A stretch of DNA of 64,000 bases from a bacterium SCSIO 12844 (lineage in GTDB: Bacteria; Pseudomonadota; Gammaproteobacteria; Francisellales; Francisellaceae), in the NCBI GenBank assembly GCA_024397935.1, contig CP073743.1, forward strand, positions 310,001-374,000, written 5' to 3'. The first letter of the stretch is position 1; every line of letters starts with the position of its first letter. Of this stretch, positions 26,498 through 36,198 are shown piece after piece. A program made the translations under genes and the position numbers. The notes beneath the pieces are model-generated. The model was given only the letters and a program-made list of their open reading frames with translations. It was not told the origin of the DNA and did no database searches.

Positions 26498-28924
26498 ATG
26501 AATCAGGAAACCTTAGCACAGGATGAAGTTTTAAAGATGGATAACCTTGAAGTACAAAAAAATATAAGCCATAGCCATATTAAGAAAGTCGCTGTATTGG
26601 GTGCAGGTGTTATGGGGGCGCAAATTGCAGCGCTCTTTGCCAATGCATCGATTGAAGTCGTATTATATGACTTGGCAACCAATGATGGTAAAGATAAAAA
26701 TGTAATCGTTAATAAAGCATTAAAAAATTTAAAGAAGATTAATCCCGCACCTTTAGGCTCATCAGATGCAATTAACTTTATTAAACAAGCTAATTATGAT
26801 GATCATCTAGCTTGGCTAAGGAAGTGTGATTTAGTAATTGAAGCAATCGCTGAAAAATTAGAGTGGAAAGAAGCACTTTATGAGAAAATTGCAAGTCACT
26901 TAAAGCCATGTGTTTTATTTGCTAGTAATACATCGGGTTTAAGTATTAACACACTTGCTAATAGCGTGCCTGAAAATTTACGTGCTACGTTTTGTGGTAT
27001 TCACTTTTTTAATCCACCACGTTATTTACCTTTAGTTGAATTGATTCCACATCACGGCACTGAAGCTTCTGTTTTGGATCAGCTAGAGACATTTTTAACG
27101 ACTACTTTAGGTAAAAGTATTATCAGAGCAAAAGATACACCAAATTTTATTGCTAATCGCCTAGGCGCATTTGCACTAGCTTGTGCTATGCATTATGCAG
27201 AGAAATATGATATTGGCTTTGAAGTGGTTGATCAATTAACGGGTAAACCTTTAGGTAGGCCAAAAAGTGCCACTTTTAGAACAGCTGATTTGGTTGGTTT
27301 GGATACATTAAATCATGTGACCAATAATATGACTTTATTTGCTAAAGATGATCCTTGGCTTAAGTTTTATCAAACGCCAAAATGGCTTGAAAATCTAATT
27401 CAAAATAATAAATTAGGTGCAAAAACCAAAGGTGGAATTTACGAGAAACGTGGTAAAGACTTATGGGTTTATGATATTAAATCAAATGACTATCGCTTAT
27501 CTGATAAAAAGGCAAATAAAGAAGTTTTAGAAATCTTAAAAGAAAAAGATGTCAAAGTGCGTTTTGAGCGTTTAAAAGCATCTAGTTTGCCAGAGGCGCA
27601 ATTTTTATATGCTGTATTTAGAGACTGTTTCCACTATGCTGCATTTTGGCTTGAGCATATTGCAGAGACAGTGAGAGACTGTGATTTAGCATTACGTTGG
27701 GGTTTTGGTTGGAAAGAAGGTATTTTTGAAACTTGGCAAAAAGCAGGTTGGCAATCGGTTGCTCAGTGGATAGAAAGTGATATCGCTTCAGGCGAGATTA
27801 CAGTTGATGCACAATTACCAATGTGGGTTAAAAGTGTTGATGGTGTTTATGATGATAAAGGTCATGCATATAATGCCCGCTTAGGTCAATTTATGCCAAG
27901 AGCTTATCTGCCTGTTTATGAAAAACAATTCTTCCCTGACAGTGTATTAAATGAAGTATTTGATTGGGGTAAGACTGTATATGAAAATGAAGGCATTCGT
28001 CTTTGGACAACAGGCGATGGCATTTTAGTTGTTACATTCAAAACTAAAATGGGTGTTATTGGCTCTGATGTATTAGAAGGCTTAAGAAAAGCAGTTACAA
28101 TTGCAGAAGATGAAAATTTCGAAGGCATTGTCATTTGGAATAACAGTAAGAACTTTTCTGCTGGTGCAAATTTGGAAGAGTTTGGTATGGCCTATATGCT
28201 TGATGGTGTGCCAGCTATTGAAGCGATATTAAAGAACTTCCAAGACAGTGTTATCGGTATGCGTTATGCGCAAGTACCAGTTGTTGCAGCTGTTCAGGGT
28301 TTTGTTTTCGGTGGCGCATGTGAGTTAATGCTACATTGTGATCGTACAGTAGCTTGTTATGAAACTTATACTGGCTTAGTCGAAGTCGGTGTTGGGCTTG
28401 TACCTGCAGGTGCAGGTTGTAAGGAGATGACATTAAGAGCACAAGCTTCAATTGACCCTGAAAAACAAATGCAGAAATATTATAAAAATATTGCCATGGC
28501 AGAAGTAGCTAAATCAGCAGCTTATGCAAAAGAGATGGGTTATTTAAGAGATAAAGATATTATTATTTTCCAGTCAGCCGAGTTATTATATGTTGCTAAA
28601 GCTCAAGCAAAAGCAATGGCTAAAGCTAATTATAAGCCACCAAGAAAGCCTGAAATTAAAGCCTTTGGTCGTGATGCAAAAGCGACAATTGATATGATGT
28701 TAGTCAATATGTTACGTGGTAATTTTATCTCAGAATATGACTATTATATCGCATCAAGTATTGCCAAAATTATGACAGGGGATAATGTCGATAAGGGTAC
28801 TGTTGTTAATGAAGATTGGTACTTAAAACTTGAAAGAGAAGTTTTCAGTGATCTAGTACAAAAAGAGAAAACAGCAGCACGGATTGAGCATATGTTAAAA
28901 ACAGGTAAGCCATTACGTAACTAA
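26498..28924 (+). CDS. fadN: 3-hydroxyacyl-CoA dehydrogenase / enoyl-CoA hydratase, FadN-type
   Basis: Bifunctional beta-oxidation enzyme of 808 residues. The NAD-binding 3-hydroxyacyl-CoA dehydrogenase part comes first (VAVLGAGVMGAQIAAL, G35-x-G37-x-x-G40; IHFFNPPRYLPLVELIPH), and the crotonase part is at the C-terminus (SAGANLEEF, GFVFGGACELMLHCD, LVEVGVGLVPAGAGCKEM). E. coli FadB has the opposite order, so this is the FadN architecture known from Bacillus. I chose the ATG at 26498 because AAGGAG precedes it; an ATG at 26435 would add an unconserved hydrophobic run. The thiolase gene follows 47 bases on. Confidence 0.88.
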   Translation: MNQETLAQDEVLKMDNLEVQKNISHSHIKKVAVLGAGVMGAQIAALFANASIEVVLYDLATNDGKDKNVIVNKALKNLKKINPAPLGSSDAINFIKQANYDDHLAWLRKCDLVIEAIAEKLEWKEALYEKIASHLKPCVLFASNTSGLSINTLANSVPENLRATFCGIHFFNPPRYLPLVELIPHHGTEASVLDQLETFLTTTLGKSIIRAKDTPNFIANRLGAFALACAMHYAEKYDIGFEVVDQLTGKPLGRPKSATFRTADLVGLDTLNHVTNNMTLFAKDDPWLKFYQTPKWLENLIQNNKLGAKTKGGIYEKRGKDLWVYDIKSNDYRLSDKKANKEVLEILKEKDVKVRFERLKASSLPEAQFLYAVFRDCFHYAAFWLEHIAETVRDCDLALRWGFGWKEGIFETWQKAGWQSVAQWIESDIASGEITVDAQLPMWVKSVDGVYDDKGHAYNARLGQFMPRAYLPVYEKQFFPDSVLNEVFDWGKTVYENEGIRLWTTGDGILVVTFKTKMGVIGSDVLEGLRKAVTIAEDENFEGIVIWNNSKNFSAGANLEEFGMAYMLDGVPAIEAILKNFQDSVIGMRYAQVPVVAAVQGFVFGGACELMLHCDRTVACYETYTGLVEVGVGLVPAGAGCKEMTLRAQASIDPEKQMQKYYKNIAMAEVAKSAAYAKEMGYLRDKDIIIFQSAELLYVAKAQAKAMAKANYKPPRKPEIKAFGRDAKATIDMMLVNMLRGNFISEYDYYIASSIAKIMTGDNVDKGTVVNEDWYLKLEREVFSDLVQKEKTAARIEHMLKTGKPLRN

Positions 28925-28971
28925 GCTTAGTTAAATAATCAATATTAATATATTTTCAGGGAGATTAATCA

Positions 28972-30162
28972 ATGACTCAACAAACAGTTTATGTTGTCGA
29001 TAGTAAACGACTACCCGTTGGAAAAGCAAATAAGGGTGTATATCGTAATATGCGAGCTGATGATTTATTAGCTTATGTGATTAAGCATACCATTGAATCA
29101 AATTCAGTAGATCCAAAATTAATTGAAGAAGCCATATTTGGTTGTGCGATGCCTGAAGGCTCACAAGGTATGAACGTTGCAAGAATTGCAACATTGTTAG
29201 CAGGAATGCCAGATACAACACCAGCAATGACAATTAATCGTTTTTGTTGTTCTGGTATTGAAAGTATGGCGTTATTAGCCAATCGTATTGCTACAGGGCA
29301 AATTGATTGCGGTATTGCCGGAGGTATTGAGAGTATGAGTTCTGTACCAATGGGTGGTAATAATTTATCAGGTAATCCAGCCTTCTTCGAAAAAGATGAA
29401 AATGTTGGTATTGCCTATGGAATGGGCATTACAGCTGAAGTAGTAGCTGAAAAATATCATATCAGTCGAGACATGCAGGATGAATTTGCATTAGAAAGTC
29501 ATAAACGAGCAATTAATGCCATTGATAATGATTATTTTAATACTGAAACAATTCCAACTGATGTAGTTTATAGAGGTGCTGATCTTGAGCATATGACAAC
29601 AACTGAGAAAAAAGTTACCATCACACATGATGAAGGGCCAAGACGTGATACTTCAATGGAAGTTTTAGCAAAATTAAAACCTGCTTTTGCTAAAGGTGGT
29701 AGTGTTACAGCAGGCAATAGCTCACAAGTTAGTGATGGTGCTGGTTGTGCTATTTTAGTTAGTGAAGCATTTTTAAATGAGCATAACTTACAGCCAATTG
29801 CGCGATTTGTTGGTTATCAAGTTGCAGGTGTGCCGCCTGAAGTAATGGGTATTGGACCGATTAAAGCAATTCCACAAGTGTTAAAAAAAGCGAATCTTAG
29901 CTTAGATGATATTGGTTGGATTGAATTAAATGAAGCGTTTGCGGCACAGTCATTAGCAGTGATTAATGAATTAGGGCTTGATCCTAAAAAAGTTAATCCA
30001 AATGGTGGTGCGATTGCATTAGGTCATCCATTAGGTGCAACAGGTGCTATTCGTGCAGCAACGGCTATTCATGGTGCTAAGCGTATCAATGAAAAATATG
30101 CTATGGTAACAATGTGTATTGGTACTGGTATGGGTGCTGCTGGTATTTTTGAAGTGCTTTAA
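28972..30162 (+). CDS. fadA: Acetyl-CoA acyltransferase (3-ketoacyl-CoA thiolase)
   Basis: Cleaves 3-ketoacyl-CoA to acetyl-CoA and a shortened acyl-CoA, the last step of beta-oxidation. The 396 residues contain nucleophile C92 in NRFCCSGIES, H352 in GGAIALGHPLGATGA and C382 in TMCIGTGMGAAGIFE, the full thiolase triad. It forms a two-gene operon with the fadN-type gene. An acyl-CoA dehydrogenase is not in the window. Confidence 0.94.
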   Translation: MTQQTVYVVDSKRLPVGKANKGVYRNMRADDLLAYVIKHTIESNSVDPKLIEEAIFGCAMPEGSQGMNVARIATLLAGMPDTTPAMTINRFCCSGIESMALLANRIATGQIDCGIAGGIESMSSVPMGGNNLSGNPAFFEKDENVGIAYGMGITAEVVAEKYHISRDMQDEFALESHKRAINAIDNDYFNTETIPTDVVYRGADLEHMTTTEKKVTITHDEGPRRDTSMEVLAKLKPAFAKGGSVTAGNSSQVSDGAGCAILVSEAFLNEHNLQPIARFVGYQVAGVPPEVMGIGPIKAIPQVLKKANLSLDDIGWIELNEAFAAQSLAVINELGLDPKKVNPNGGAIALGHPLGATGAIRAATAIHGAKRINEKYAMVTMCIGTGMGAAGIFEVL

Positions 30163-30299
30163 TCGAAAGTACTCTAAATTATAAATTCTGGATATTTATC
30201 AGTCTAAATATTCATATACCGTAGTTTGGCGGTACTTAAGCTTTTTATTATTATTTAAACTTAACTTCATACTAAAAAAGTATGGGGTTGAGAATTATA

Positions 30300-31175
30300 A
30301 TGAAAAGAATAGTCTGTATTGCTGCTTTATCTGTTGTGTTTATTTTGGGTAATCTAATTTATGCTGAAGCTGGAGTTAACTTAAAGGTAAAAAATAATTG
30401 TCCGATTAGGATTAGTTTTTTTCAATCAGAATCTCATAATAGATTTGGGGATCCTGGTGGTGATATGGGGTTTACAAAGCCTGGCTATATCATGCCTGGA
30501 GATGAATGGGATGGCCGATACTTAAGCCATCATAATGATTCTCACGGTAAAGAAATTAATTATTATCATATAGGATATAGATTTAGTGGCTCTGGTAGAA
30601 GCGCAACAATTGGTGGTATTACTTTGTGGCTATATAGTAGCGGAATTTATAATTACTTAGAATTATTTGATCTATATGGGAATAATACAAACTTGTTATC
30701 AATAACTCATCAAGGTTGCCACGCTGATGGGGTAAATACATGTTGGTGGCGTAATGTGGTTAATAATACACCTACCTATACGATGACTGCATGCCCTAAC
30801 TCAGATAAAATTGAATTAAAAACTTATACTTTTGGCTTAGGGAATATGCTTGTTTCAGATAGGTATAATAATAAAATCAGTTTACTTAAAAATAATCATT
30901 ATGATACTCAGTCAGTGGATCTAAGTTTATCAAAACAATCATTTTATCAATTTAGATTTACAGGTATAAAAACAGTTTGTTATTTAAACCCGCAAAGTAC
31001 AGGTAGTTATATCTATTGTAACGACTCTGGTGTATATCCTTATGTTGACTTTTCAACACAGACATTAGCCTTTTTCTGCAATAGAGTTACAGGTACCCAT
31101 TCAAAGTGTCCTCATGTTACAAAAATTTTTTCAAAGCTAGCTTCAACTGCAGCTGATATTGATATATTTAAATAA
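30300..31175 (+). CDS. Secreted hypothetical protein, 291 aa
   Basis: The start is taken at the ATG at 30300, since GAG lies seven bases before it; an upstream ATG at 30282 would spoil the signal peptide. The signal peptide is about 23 residues (MKRIVCIAALSVVFILGNLI then YAEA). The mature protein begins with LKVKNNCPIRISFFQSE, is rich in Gly, Tyr, Asn and Ser, and has several cysteines in pairs (GCHADGVNTCWW, TVCYLN...YIYCNDS, FFCNRVTGTHSKCPHV). I know no family for it. A disulphide-bonded beta-rich extracellular protein is likely. It is a single gene, converging on the FUSC gene. Confidence 0.6.
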   Translation: MKRIVCIAALSVVFILGNLIYAEAGVNLKVKNNCPIRISFFQSESHNRFGDPGGDMGFTKPGYIMPGDEWDGRYLSHHNDSHGKEINYYHIGYRFSGSGRSATIGGITLWLYSSGIYNYLELFDLYGNNTNLLSITHQGCHADGVNTCWWRNVVNNTPTYTMTACPNSDKIELKTYTFGLGNMLVSDRYNNKISLLKNNHYDTQSVDLSLSKQSFYQFRFTGIKTVCYLNPQSTGSYIYCNDSGVYPYVDFSTQTLAFFCNRVTGTHSKCPHVTKIFSKLASTAADIDIFK

Positions 31176-31182
31176 ATCTAAT

Positions 31183-32205
31183 TTAGCCTTCTTTTGCTTT
31201 ACCCAGTTTAAAAATATGACAGATGATTAAACCAATAATAATGCCTAAAACAACATTTAAAAATCGAGCAATAATATTATTAATATCAACATCATGAAGG
31301 CTTGCTAAAATCATAATGGTCATTGCAATAGCCATGGTATTACCTGTGTGTGACAAAGATTTAGCATTCACAATAATAAAAGCACAAATGATATAGCCAA
31401 TTAATAGAATCAAGATCGAAAAGTAGGGAATATAGAGTGTAAGCATAACAGCTAATAAAGCAATTAAAGCAGCACCAATATGTGCAAGAAAACGTAATTT
31501 AGCTTTTTTATAGACGCCAAAAGCAGTCTCTTCAATAATAAAGTAGCAAGTGATAGCTGCCCAAAAGCCACCATGATATTGAAAGATAAGCCAAGGAAAG
31601 AATGTAATAATTACTGATAATGCTAACAGAATTGATGTAAGTAAGTTTAATCTAATATTAGGTTGGTTGACTAGTTGTTTAATATTAGATAGAAATTCAT
31701 TTTTTAATGGTATGGATTCAGTATTTGAATCAAAAAGCTTAATAAAAAGATTGACCAAAAATAAAATCGTAATACCTAATAAGACAAATGCACAGCGAGA
31801 GATAACAACATTAAAATAGTTATCTGACTGGTAAGCTGAAGCAATGATAATAATAGCTGATAAGCCGATAATGATACCTGCATAATTAAACGTGTTTTTT
31901 TGTAGAATAATAAATCCCGCAAATAATGAAATAATAAAAAGCCCAATCGTTAGTACAATGATACTCTCTTGTGCAATGATTAATAAAATATAAGCTAATA
32001 CGCCTCCAATGAGTGTGCCAATAATTCGCATGATTGCTTTGGTATAAATATGATGTGTATTTGGACGGATAATTGCAGCAATGCTTATCATTGCCCAATA
32101 GCCATTTTCCCATTGGAATAGTTGAATTAAAACATATACAATAGCTGCGGCAATGATAAATTTAAGGCTAGTAAGGATTGATTGCTTATGATTTAAATTT
32201 GGCAT
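31183..32205 (-). CDS. FUSC-family (aromatic acid exporter-like) membrane protein
   Basis: 340 residues with two blocks of about four to five hydrophobic segments joined by a short soluble linker (near residues 153-172). KFIIAAAIVYVLIQLFQWENGYWAMISIAAIIRPNTHHIYTKAIMRIIGTLIGGVLAYILL at the N-terminus is the FUSC/ArAE pattern (W-x-x-x-x-x, then R-x-x-G-T-x-x-G), and it recurs in the second half. Relatives export aromatic acids or other solutes; this one is shorter than AaeB or YccS. Substrate unknown. It ends eight bases from the convergent secreted-protein gene. Confidence 0.75.
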   Translation of the reverse strand: MPNLNHKQSILTSLKFIIAAAIVYVLIQLFQWENGYWAMISIAAIIRPNTHHIYTKAIMRIIGTLIGGVLAYILLIIAQESIIVLTIGLFIISLFAGFIILQKNTFNYAGIIIGLSAIIIIASAYQSDNYFNVVISRCAFVLLGITILFLVNLFIKLFDSNTESIPLKNEFLSNIKQLVNQPNIRLNLLTSILLALSVIITFFPWLIFQYHGGFWAAITCYFIIEETAFGVYKKAKLRFLAHIGAALIALLAVMLTLYIPYFSILILLIGYIICAFIIVNAKSLSHTGNTMAIAMTIMILASLHDVDINNIIARFLNVVLGIIIGLIICHIFKLGKAKEG

Positions 32206-32363
32206 GATTTATTTTTATATCGGTATTTTATTGTTTGATTATAGTTTGTTAAAGCGTATTGGCAAATTTTTATAGCATAACACTTTCATAAAATAGTAAA
32301 TGATAACTTGATTAAAAACTTAAGTGACAAATGTATTAAAAAAACGTATGCTGTGTGTTTTGT

Positions 32364-32383
32364 AAGCTTTATAAAGCTTTTTT
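32364..32383 (+). promoter_or_regulatory. Palindrome plus T-run in the nupC leader
   Basis: AAGCTTTATAAAGCTT is a perfect 16-bp palindrome and is followed by a run of six T including its end. As RNA it could act as a weak terminator or attenuator 65 bases before the nucleoside transporter. There is no plus-strand gene close upstream that would need a terminator. Confidence 0.35.
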
Positions 32384-32448
32384 AGAAGCTGTTTTTATAG
32401 ACGGTAATGCTAAATAATTTAATGGTTAATTAAAGCAAAGGAAATTTA

Positions 32449-33648
32449 ATGGTCATCTTTTCAAAGTTATTTCATTTTTTTATCGGCTTAATTGTGATAT
32501 TTCTTATTTTATATATTACGAGTATGAATCGAAAATACGTTAAAAAAAGAATTAGATATATTATACAGTTAATTATAATTGAAGTCATATTGGCATATAT
32601 CCTTTTAGCCTCTTCGGTAGGTAAAGATGTCATTGGTGTTGTCTCAAGTGGCTTTGATCATTTAATGGCTTATGCCCATGAAGGTACTTTATTTGTCTTT
32701 GGCCCATTAACGAAAAACTTTACTTTCTTCTTTAATGTATTGATGCCAATTGTCTTAGTGTCTGCTTTAATTGGTATATTGCAATATTTTAAAATCTTGC
32801 CATTAGTGATTCGAGGTGTTGGTTGGCTATTATCTAAAGTTAATGGCATGGGCAAACTTGAGTCTTTTAATGCTGTAAGCTCTTTAACCCTAGGTCAAAG
32901 TGAAAATTTTATTGCATATAAAGATATTTTAGCGCAAATCTCTCCAAGACGAATGTATACAATGGCAGCAACGGCAATGTCGACTGTATCATTAGGTATT
33001 GTAGGCGCTTATATGCAGTTAATTGATCCAAGATATATTATTACGGCATTATTATTAAATATGATTAGCACCTTTATTGTGTTGCATATATTAAATCCTT
33101 ATGACCATAGAGAAGAAATGGAATTTGAAGCAATGGCTCAACATGGCTATAAAAAACAAACCTTCTTTGAAATGTTAAGTGAGTATATTTTAGCTGGTTT
33201 TAAAATTGCCATTATTGTTGGTGCCATGATGATTGGTTTTATTGCGCTAATAGCAATGATCAATCAGATATTTTTAGCCATTTTTCATATTAGTTTTCAG
33301 GCAATATTAGGTTATATCTTTTACCCATTTGCTTGGCTATTAGGTGTATCTGATGGAGAAACACTAAAAGCTGGCAGTGTTATGGCGACTAAATTAGTAT
33401 CTAATGAGTTTGTTGCAATGACCTATCTTAAAGATCATTTAAATCAATTCTCAGCACATAGTGTGGCGATTATCTCAGTATTTTTAGTTTCTTTTGCTAA
33501 TTTTAGTTCCATTGGTGTTATTGTTGGTGCAATTCAAGCTTTAAATACGGAAAAATCAAAATTTGTTGCTAAACATGGTTGGCGTTTGGTTTTCGGCGCA
33601 ACAATGGTTAGTTTCTTATCAGCGCTTGTTACAGGGCTTGTAATCTAA
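32449..33648 (+). CDS. NupC-type concentrative nucleoside transporter
   Basis: 399 residues with about ten hydrophobic segments. GLAPLTKNF-like GPLTKNFTFFFNVLMPIVLVSALIGILQYF, NAVSSLTLGQSENFIAYK and FANFSSIGVIVGAIQAL are landmarks of the CNT family; the GQSE and NFSSIG blocks bind nucleoside and cation. It imports nucleosides with H+ or Na+. The N-terminus adds one extra segment to the usual start. AAAGGAAA precedes the ATG. It sits alone with large gaps on both sides. Confidence 0.88.
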   Translation: MVIFSKLFHFFIGLIVIFLILYITSMNRKYVKKRIRYIIQLIIIEVILAYILLASSVGKDVIGVVSSGFDHLMAYAHEGTLFVFGPLTKNFTFFFNVLMPIVLVSALIGILQYFKILPLVIRGVGWLLSKVNGMGKLESFNAVSSLTLGQSENFIAYKDILAQISPRRMYTMAATAMSTVSLGIVGAYMQLIDPRYIITALLLNMISTFIVLHILNPYDHREEMEFEAMAQHGYKKQTFFEMLSEYILAGFKIAIIVGAMMIGFIALIAMINQIFLAIFHISFQAILGYIFYPFAWLLGVSDGETLKAGSVMATKLVSNEFVAMTYLKDHLNQFSAHSVAIISVFLVSFANFSSIGVIVGAIQALNTEKSKFVAKHGWRLVFGATMVSFLSALVTGLVI

Positions 33649-33894
33649 TAATTCTTATAAAATACCACTTTAAATCATAACATCTAATGTTTAAATTGTA
33701 TCATCAAGTATTTCTTTGTTGTATAATGAAATAATTTTAAAATCAAATATTTAATAACCAGGTATTTTAAGTTTTTGAGTTTTTATATTACAAATATCGT
33801 TGTGCTAAAAAACAATTTTATCTAATAGCAGTTATATTAAAAAAAATGGATTATAAATTTTGTCATTGTTTAATAGTCAATTGATGGATTAGAA

Positions 33895-36108
33895 ATGATG
33901 GATTATTTAAATATTACTTTAGAAGCTATTGATCAGTATATTAAACAATATAAAGAGAGTATAAGTAAGCAGGTTACAGGGCTTTATCAAAAAGCTACAG
34001 GAGAGCAACGTGCAAGGCATCTTTTAGAAATTTTATATAAAATTAAAGAGCATAATGCTAATGGGGAGTTTACAAACCAATCTATTAAAAAATTCATCAG
34101 AGCTTATCTTCTAAATAATATAAGATTGATGTCTCATGCGCTAGAGGATAGTGGCATAGCTTATGATAATGTTGATTTTGAGTTACTTTCAGGGGGTGGT
34201 AATGGCTATGAAAGTCTAAGGCCAATCTTAAGCTATACTTTGGCGTTAATTACAAACTTTGAGCGTCTTGTTCTGCCTGATCAATTCTATCAGCTAAATT
34301 TTAACAAGGAGAAAGTAAAAGAAATATTGTTTGATTTTGCCACGCCAGTTACGTCCTTATCAGTTGAGAAAAGAAAAGGTGGTAAGAAAAAATATTTTGA
34401 TGCGACAACTGGCTTTGTCTATGTTAGAGATATGAGTGAAAAAGCAAGTTGTGAAGTCTTAGAAGAGTTTAAGAAAGAAAGTGAATTAGAAGCCTATGTT
34501 TTAGCTTATGCAAGTAAGACAAAAGAATTTGCATTACTTGATATGTTGTCTTTTCAAAGACAAGATCCATTAAATCCATATCGTGCTCAAGTTGCAATCT
34601 ATTTCTGTGATCATGAAAATTACTTTGGTTTTGAAACCTTGGATGACTTTATAGCACAGGCACAGAAAAGACAATACTATGATGAACAGCTACTGCAAAT
34701 TGTAATGCAAATTTTCGATATTACACATCAGCTATGGTTGGCTGGTATTTCACATCAAGATTTTCATATGGGTAATATTAAAATTATTCCTGATGGCCCT
34801 TATGAGGATAATAAAACAAATTTTAAGGTTCAATTATTTGATTTTGGTAATACTCAATTTAATTTAGCATATTCTGATAAGGCTTTATTAGTCGATTGGA
34901 ATTATTTATTATTTGATCGCTCGAGTTGTTATTCAGATGGGTTGGGACGCAGCTTTGTCTCTTGCTTGCCTTTAGAGACAGATGTTAATAAAAAACATTA
35001 TCCGATTGATAAATTAGTTTCTTTATTGGATCCAGAAGGAAAACTAACTTCCTTCCTTACAGAGTGTTATCACTTTTTTATTAATTCACTTAAGTATGCG
35101 GTTAATAAAGATATGGCTAATTATGCCTATCAGAACTTTAAATATAATATTTTATTTTTACTAAAAGAAAAAAGACCAGTCTATCGAATGGGTGAATGCT
35201 ATTTAGAGCAAGAGGTATTAAATACAGTTGCTCAACATGAAGCAAATTTTGAACAAAAGCTCTCTATGAAGGATAGAGAGATTGATAGCTTGCAAAAGGA
35301 ATTATTACAGAAAGACCGTCAAATTGAAGTAGTAACTCAAAAGCAAATAGAAGCCCAAAGGTTATATGATGAACTTCGACTAAGAGAGCAAAACTATAGA
35401 CAGACATTAGTTGAAAAGGATATTGAAATCAATCAGGTACAACAATTATTATTACAAAAAGATCAACAGGTTGTTTCATCTGTTTTTGGTAAACATGGTT
35501 ATGAAAAAACAAGTTCATTAAGTCGAAAGCGTTTTAATAAAATTAGACACATTTGTGATGAAGGCATTGGTGCTAATCTTATTTTTATTTTAAGAGATGG
35601 TAAGCGACGCTGGACAAATTGGCATAGTGGTTCAGTTGCTCATATGATGATTTGTAAATATTTACATGGCACGATTACAGCTGATGTTCATTATGATAAG
35701 TCCAGGCGTATTGAGTTAGTTCAGAAAATACTTTTAACGAAGTTAGGCTTAGATAATATACAAGATAAACTATATGATAACTTAATCAATAAAATTAAGA
35801 GCTTTGTATATACAATATATGATTATGCAGCAGATTATTTTTATAATAAAAAGGCAATGGAAGAAAGTGCAAATTTTGTTAATGAATTGTGTTTATCGAA
35901 ATTAGAATTTAGAGGTTCAGATTGTATTGTTACCATGACGGTTAAACAAGCTATAGAAAATCAGTTTAGAGAAGAAGATATCATTCAAGCTATTAGCCAG
36001 TTATATAAAAGTAAAATGCCTAAAAATGATTATAAAAACCATACTAAAAGCTATCTTTTTCATCGTTATCAAACCGCTTATGAACAGAGTAGTGATTATA
36101 ATTTATAA
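33895..36108 (+). CDS. Protein-kinase-like protein with coiled coil, effector-like
   Basis: 737 residues, no signal peptide or membrane segment. Residues 284-297 (GISHQDFHMGNIKI) match a kinase catalytic loop (H287-Q-D289 ... N294), and 313-320 (QLFDFGNT) matches the metal-binding DFG (D316-F-G318). Upstream, residues 150-205 could form the N-lobe, but no certain ATP-binding lysine is evident. Residues about 445-525 are a strongly charged heptad-rich coiled coil (KDREIDSLQKELLQKDRQIE...). The C-terminal 200 residues are unassigned. Fructosamine or antibiotic kinases share the HxD...N/DFG pattern too. Such large eukaryote-like proteins are often secreted effectors, which here is only inference. 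Confidence 0.55.
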   Translation: MMDYLNITLEAIDQYIKQYKESISKQVTGLYQKATGEQRARHLLEILYKIKEHNANGEFTNQSIKKFIRAYLLNNIRLMSHALEDSGIAYDNVDFELLSGGGNGYESLRPILSYTLALITNFERLVLPDQFYQLNFNKEKVKEILFDFATPVTSLSVEKRKGGKKKYFDATTGFVYVRDMSEKASCEVLEEFKKESELEAYVLAYASKTKEFALLDMLSFQRQDPLNPYRAQVAIYFCDHENYFGFETLDDFIAQAQKRQYYDEQLLQIVMQIFDITHQLWLAGISHQDFHMGNIKIIPDGPYEDNKTNFKVQLFDFGNTQFNLAYSDKALLVDWNYLLFDRSSCYSDGLGRSFVSCLPLETDVNKKHYPIDKLVSLLDPEGKLTSFLTECYHFFINSLKYAVNKDMANYAYQNFKYNILFLLKEKRPVYRMGECYLEQEVLNTVAQHEANFEQKLSMKDREIDSLQKELLQKDRQIEVVTQKQIEAQRLYDELRLREQNYRQTLVEKDIEINQVQQLLLQKDQQVVSSVFGKHGYEKTSSLSRKRFNKIRHICDEGIGANLIFILRDGKRRWTNWHSGSVAHMMICKYLHGTITADVHYDKSRRIELVQKILLTKLGLDNIQDKLYDNLINKIKSFVYTIYDYAADYFYNKKAMEESANFVNELCLSKLEFRGSDCIVTMTVKQAIENQFREEDIIQAISQLYKSKMPKNDYKNHTKSYLFHRYQTAYEQSSDYNL

Positions 36109-36198
36109 TAAGAAGATTGATATTGTGTCATAAAACAGTCATATTTATTTGTTAAAATTTTTAGAAGTCACCAATTTAAAAAAACAAGGATGTAATCG

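Noticed and set aside
30217-30246. TACCG/CGGTA hairpin after fadA as a terminator
   Set aside because: Only five pairs, an eight-base loop, and the T-run begins too far after the stem; too weak to call.
33649-33894. Gap before the kinase-like gene as a site for an sRNA or tRNA
   Set aside because: AT-rich, no cloverleaf, no convincing promoter spacing and no stable hairpin.
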